Source: Sipunculus nudus (Eukaryota; Annelida; Sipuncula; Golfingiida; Sipunculidae). From it: a DNA stretch of 64,000 bases. The stretch is from positions 43,037,327-43,101,326 of the forward strand of contig CM049308.1 in NCBI GenBank assembly GCA_026874595.1, written 5' to 3'. The notes under the pieces were generated by a model. The model saw only the letters and a list, made by a program, of their open reading frames with translations. It did no database searches and was not told the origin of the DNA. Below are positions 24,601-31,236 of the stretch, piece after piece. A program made the position numbers and the translations under genes. Positions within the stretch are counted from its first letter, which is position 1; every line of letters begins with the position of its first letter.

Positions 24601-27600
24601 ACACCATGCAAGATTTCAGGCCGACACACCAATCAACTACTGAGAAAAAGTGCATCAAAGTATTCTATAAAAATAGAACAGCAGGTGGCACCACCTGTCT
24701 AGTCTAAAACAAAGCTATCCAAGACAGAAAAACATGCCAAAATTTCAGGTTAATATATCCATCCACTCGTCAGATATGAGCCATTTTTACCCAAAGCAAA
24801 TAGATGGATGGACTCCATCCAAAAACAACTGCAGATGGCACCACCAGTCTTGAATACAAGATGGAGGTATCCAAGATCTTTGGACATGCACAATTTCAGG
24901 TCAATTTGGCAAATCACTCCTGAGAAAAGGGCATTAATTTATTCTATGAAAACAGGAAGTGGTGCCACCTGTCTGGTCTACCAGAAAACTTTCAAAGATG
25001 TAAGATCATGCAAAATTTCAGACCAATACATTGAATCACTCCAGAGATATGAGCAATTTTCACCTAAAGCTAATGTACGGATGGACACCACACAAAAACA
25101 AGGGACCCATGGGTCATGGCGCTCAGCTGATCGTGATTGTACTATAAATGTTTCTCCACTGTGATACTATATCGAGTCGATAAAGCTTATGAATATCATG
25201 GACATGTTGGGCTATTATAAAGAAATGTAATATAATATGTGAGTAAATGATAAATGAAATTACCTGACTAATGGATTAATAGAGTCAAATATAGTGGTTT
25301 ATTTTTTATTTATTTAGGAGGGTTGAAAATTGTGATATATTTGAGCAAATATGAATGCAATGACAGCAGTAATAAGCAGTAGTAGAATGATGATAAGGCT
25401 ATTTGTTGAAGGATCTAAAGTGTATGGTAGTCTGCAAGCTTTCAATTTGACAGATATGATGTTATGATAAACTATGCTGATGAAGTGATTTATGAATTTG
25501 TGACTGTATGACACAATATCTCTTTAGTGTGGACAAGGTACATTATTGTGATGCCCACTATGTCTACATATTACACAATATTGACATAATTTCTGGCATG
25601 TACATAGGTACCTATGGACGAATAGTTATACAAAGTATTAGAGTATGAATATATCTGATTCATCTTGTTCCTGCTTACTGAGGCTGACTTTGGGATGGGG
25701 TTCGGAGAAGGGAAAAGTGAGGGCAGCACGAAGGTGGATTTAGAAATATTCTATTGTAATGTTTTTCATTTATATAAGAATATGAAAAGCTAAGAGGAAA
25801 GGGGCCCTCCTACTTCATTATAGTCAAGTTCTAAATATATGATTGCAAACTAATACTCTGACAAGACTGTCATGAAGAAAAACAGTAAAATTTTGAGATC
25901 CTGTGATGCATATGAAAATTTACATATGGACAGGCAAGTGGACAGAATGGACTAATACCTTTATTTCACTTTCAAGGGCATAATGCATTTAAGTTTATAT
26001 ATAATCCTATTTTTTTAAAGCATATCCACTTTTTCCATTAAGAAGTTTTTATCTGAATCATTTTTTTATTTACAGGTTTTATAAATTTTTAATAAAAAAA
26101 AACCTGAAAATATAAGTTAAAATATTAGAATAGTTGCAAAAGTTGCAATCATTATATATACAGAGTAAAAAACTGAAACTATAAGTTAAAATATTAGAAT
26201 TGTTGTAAAAGTTGCAATCATCATATATCCAGAGTGTAGCTCATATTGGGTCATATTATGCATACACATATATTTTATTATTTTTAAATCATAAATGTTT
26301 AAACTGAATTTAAAAGAAAATAATGCCACAACATGGCATCTACAAGAATATTCCTTGAATCACTATTAAAAAGTTTTGCACATTGGAGTTTTCAGTACAT
26401 GCTTAATTTTATTCACCAAAATAAAATAAAAGTAAATTTGATAAAATAAAACATCTTTTCAAATAAAGTATACACACTGTTGGTTGAATGAGGGACAAAC
26501 AATATCATTGTGCTAATTACTATCCCAGTTTTAATTTATTACAGGAATTAATAGTCAATTTCACACCTGGTGAAGTTTTTACTCTTCTGAAGTAAGGAAT
26601 TACTTATCTCATGAACATCCACACTTTCATAGCAATACACCACTTTGTGGACACAATTAAATGTACACTTTAATCATTGTAACCCTGGTGGTACAATACA
26701 AAATCTAAAATGTAGCATGTCCAAGAATAAAATAAAATACAGAAAATTATAACATTCATCTAGTTTATGCACCAGCTGGGGGGGGGGGGGGGGTGAGTGC
26801 AGGGCAGAGGGGAAGCCTGCTGGTAGTGGCCAAGCTGGGCCAAGGCAAGCTGCCTGGGGTGGGTTACATAATGCAAGTGAAGGCTGTACTACTAGGTGGA
26901 TTAGATGTAAACAACACTTGACATGGTGTGTGAAAACATGAATAAAAGCTATTCTTTCCAATCAATTTCTTTGAAATTTCAGATTTTAAAAGATTAAATC
27001 CTTATGTATATATGCTGTGAAAATTAAATCAACAGTGCCAAAGTTGGACAAAATTTAAGGTACTGATTTTTTATTTATGCTAATAACTTGAAAAATTTGC
27101 AAAATTCAGATCTAATTTTGGGTAAACAATTGAATCTTGATTAAATAAAGTTATATTCCTGAAAAAAAGTCTCTAGGTTCAGCAATTCTCATGTTAGGTG
27201 AGTAAATATATTTCCTGATTTTTAAAAAAATTGCATTCTGTTTTGGCCCATAACTTCAAAATAATACCCAATACTGACCTAATTTTTGGTATGTTCATAG
27301 AAAATGTATGAAAGAATGTGAATACTAAATACAATCAAAAACAGATCAGTGGTTTTGATATTAGGCAGCCTTGAAGTGTAACAATGGCTTTTTTATGGAA
27401 AACGGAGTTTTTTTCCTTATCTCGAAGGAAAGAATTCCTAATGACCCAATTTTCGGTATGGTAGGAGATTTTGGGGACATCTAAAATTATGCCAACAGCC
27501 TGGGGAGCATAGAGATGTGCACTGAATGACCTACAGTCATCAAAGTGGACTGCTTGACAATGAAAGGGAATACAACAAGAGCCTCGAAAAAAATTCAATA

Positions 27601-30600
27601 ACTAGCCTAATTTAGCAGCTTTTATTTTCAAATTTCAGATTTTAACAGATTAAATCCTTATGTATACATGCTGTGAAAATTAAATCCACAGTACTTACAG
27701 GAAAAAAACGTGCCGTGGCCAAAGTTGGGCAAAATTTAAGGTACCAATTTTATATTTTTGCCAATATTTAAAAAAATTTAACAGATTTTGATCTAATTTT
27801 TGGTATAGGATTAAATTTTGATTAATTAAAGTTGTATTACTGGAAAAAAGTCCCTACCTTTAGCACTTTTGGTCTTAAGTGACCAAATTTCTTCCTGATT
27901 TTTTTACAAAGTCCATTATGTTTGGGCCAATAACTTTTTTAAATTATATAATACTGACTTAATATCTGGCATGTACATAGGAACTATATAGAGGAATATT
28001 TATGGTAAATATGAAGAAAACCAGATGAGTGGTTTTGATATTAGGCAGTCCTGAAGTGTGAAAATAGATTTCTAATAAAAAATTGAGGTTTTTCCTTAAT
28101 ATCTCGAAGGAACGAAGTCCTATTGACCCAATTTTCGGCATGGTAGGAGATTTTGGGGACAACTAACTGTATGCCGAATTTCAGATTCGTAGGTCCAACA
28201 GTGTCGAAACGTGCCAGTCTTACGGACGGACATCCGGACAGACGGACGGACAGACGGACGGACGACGGACAATGGACCACGACTATAGCTCAGATGACTG
28301 TTAGTCAGCTGAGCTAATGATTGCAGATGCGCCACCAGTCTTGAATACTTGATGGAGGTGTCCCACATGTATGGACCTGCACAATTTCAGGCCAATACGT
28401 TGAACCAATCACTAAAACGAACAGATGGCAAATGCATGGGTGTATGCCAAGCAATTTATTGCAGGTGGGGCCACCAGTCTTGCAACTATAAGATGGAGAG
28501 ATCCAAGGTCTATGGACATGCAAAATTTCAGCTCAATACACTGAACCACTCCTGCGCCAATATTAAAAAGACACCCAGATTTATACTGCACAATAAGGAC
28601 TGCAGGCGGCGCCACCTGTCTTTGTTTGGCACAACTACAGAGGTGAATGAATAATTATGCCCTGTTTTAGAAAGATCGGTCCATCCACTGTGGTGGTGGA
28701 ACCCAGTCAAAAACATAGTATCCACAAAACTTTGTTTTGGCGGATACAATAAGTTTATAAGTTTTGCTTAATTTCTTGAGAAATGCAGTAAAATTGCAGT
28801 TGGCTGGGCTTAAAACTGGTACTGCTGAAAAGAGGGGAGGTATTTTTAGGACCATCAAACTCGGATTTTAAGCATTTTTTTAAAGAAGAACTTTTGAAGC
28901 ACAACTTTCCCATGTTTTTATTTGAAATATTAGAGTACCACCCAGCCAATATTTTTATCTGACCCTTGGAATAGTTGTTCAGTTATGACTGGTGTGATGA
29001 CTCCCAGGCCCCATTATAAGAAGGCCTGTGGATCATGTTTTCATGGCCAAGTCAGGCTCAGCCTCACAAGGAGTTTGTTATCCTTGTATTTAGTTAACTT
29101 TCCCTTTCCTGTTATATTTCTTTTAGATATCAGAAAAAAATTCTGACATCCTTTACATTCCCACTATGGGCAATATCTTGCTAGGCTTTTGTTGTATCTT
29201 TACTTAATGTTCTGAAGTTCCTAAAGAGAGGGATTGCTTTGGGTTAATGTGAATATTTAGATCTAAAATAATTTTGCAACATGTTTGATATCATAGAATC
29301 TGGTGATGTTGAGACCTAGATGCTAATTCTGAGTGCCTTTTACTGAGCCTGTGCACAGTAATGGGTTAAACTATGAATATGTTAAACATTTTGTTTTCAT
29401 GATATAATAATCAGACAAAACAATCACAATGCTGTATTTTAAAGGGACATAATCAGATGCAATATTATTCCTATTCTTTCACACTATCAGTTCAGTTTTG
29501 CTTTATGCAAAAGTTTCCCAAGCAAAACCATCCCATTATAAAGTCTCATTTCCTCGCATACGACTGTTTAACACCTTGTTATGGCCCTTCGTGTTGGTAA
29601 ACACAGTCTGTTAATAACAAGGTTGCGTGACCGGAGGTTCGATAAGAGGGGCAACATGCGGTGTTTCAACCAGCGGGAACATGTATTACATTTTTGGGCC
29701 CTGCAAGTCAGGGCATCTCCTGATTGACACGTTGTGGCTCCGCCATGCACACGGCCCCACAGGATGTGTTTATGTTGACAGCTGCGATTGCGCCCAGTTC
29801 ACTGTTTTTAACACTCATTTACAGGAATAAGCAAACGGTTTCAAGGCAACATTTTGGCAGGTACTGATTTATTTTAAAGGGAAGAAGCTATTTTTCATGT
29901 TAACTCAACATGCTCCATAGGTGACTGGGCCCCTTTAACTCTGATATTGCAAATACAGGTTGGTGCAGGCTCAATTTGTTGCCTGCACAAGGTCTTAATC
30001 AGTAACAGTACAGATGAACTGGACAAGGATATAGACATGATGGGATGATATTAAAGTTTAATTGTTCTGGTTGCATGCAATTTTGTAGCAGTCTGAAATA
30101 CAAACACAAGCATGCTTCCATGCCAAGCCCCAAGAAAAAAACGGTAAGTGGCCTAATGTTAGGTTTCCAAGAAGATTTTCCAATTACTCTGATTCAGTTT
30201 TAGAAGTTTCCAGGTCAAATGGTTATGATCTGTGCATGGGTAACAGGCAGGTGGAATGAAGACCTAGCTGAGATGACTGAAAAAATAGTTATACCTGGAG
30301 AGACTGGAGCATCCCGAGGAAGCTCGATGCTGGAGTAACTCTGGGAGTGACAGTCAGACTCTCCATCCTGGGCTCTCTCTTCCTCTTCTCTCAATTCCCT
30401 TCTATCTTAAATGAAGAAAAACAGATACAGCTAATTTACTGATCAAAAAGTCACTCATATACAACAATGACAGTATCAAACACAATATTTTCACTTGTGT
30501 TCCCAGTTTTTTTTCCTGTTTGATTTATCCCTATCAAAAAGGATGCCTAAACACAAAATCAAAATTCATAAGGCTCCACATTAAGTTCTGTAAGCCTCAA

Positions 30601-31196
30601 ATTCAATTTAATTCAAAGCAATCATTTCAACAGTCCACCCTGATGGGAGAAATCTTGTGTGCTCTTGCCAAGACTGCCCAATTATTTGCATAAATTTATC
30701 CGAACACATGTATTACATTAACAAGATACACTACAAATACTAAGGGCTTTTGAAAAAATGCAAATTAATGAACAATTTTTTGGTATTTCATTCCAGAAAT
30801 ACATCAAGAGTTTACAAGACCATTTTAACAGAGTTCATACCATGGTCTGTTACGTTTAACCAAGTTGGATCACAGTGACCTATTTCTGCAGTGTCTATAT
30901 CTAGTATCTTTGGTGTTACATAAAACAGGATATTTGTAATTTGGTAGTAACTCATCTTTATAAAAGAATGTGAATTCCATTATTTCTTCCCACTGACCAT
31001 CGCCAACTTACTTGTTCAAGGATAATTCACATGTATACAAGTAACTATCAAAGTATATACATGAAAGACCCTACTTTAATAGTAAAGCAGTGGAGACATT
31101 TAAAGCCACCTGCTTATTGAAATAATTGCAATATATGAATGTAACATTTGCATATATATCATATATATATTCACTTACCCCTTAAAGTGTCTTTAT

Positions 31197-31236
<40 letters not shown>

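Noticed and set aside
29610-29650. tRNA box B-like ggttcgataag inside the MITE-like repeat, suggesting a tRNA-derived SINE
   Set aside because: The other copy of the repeat has ggtccaattgtg at this place, no box A was found at the right distance, and the repeat has inverted ends, not a SINE tail.
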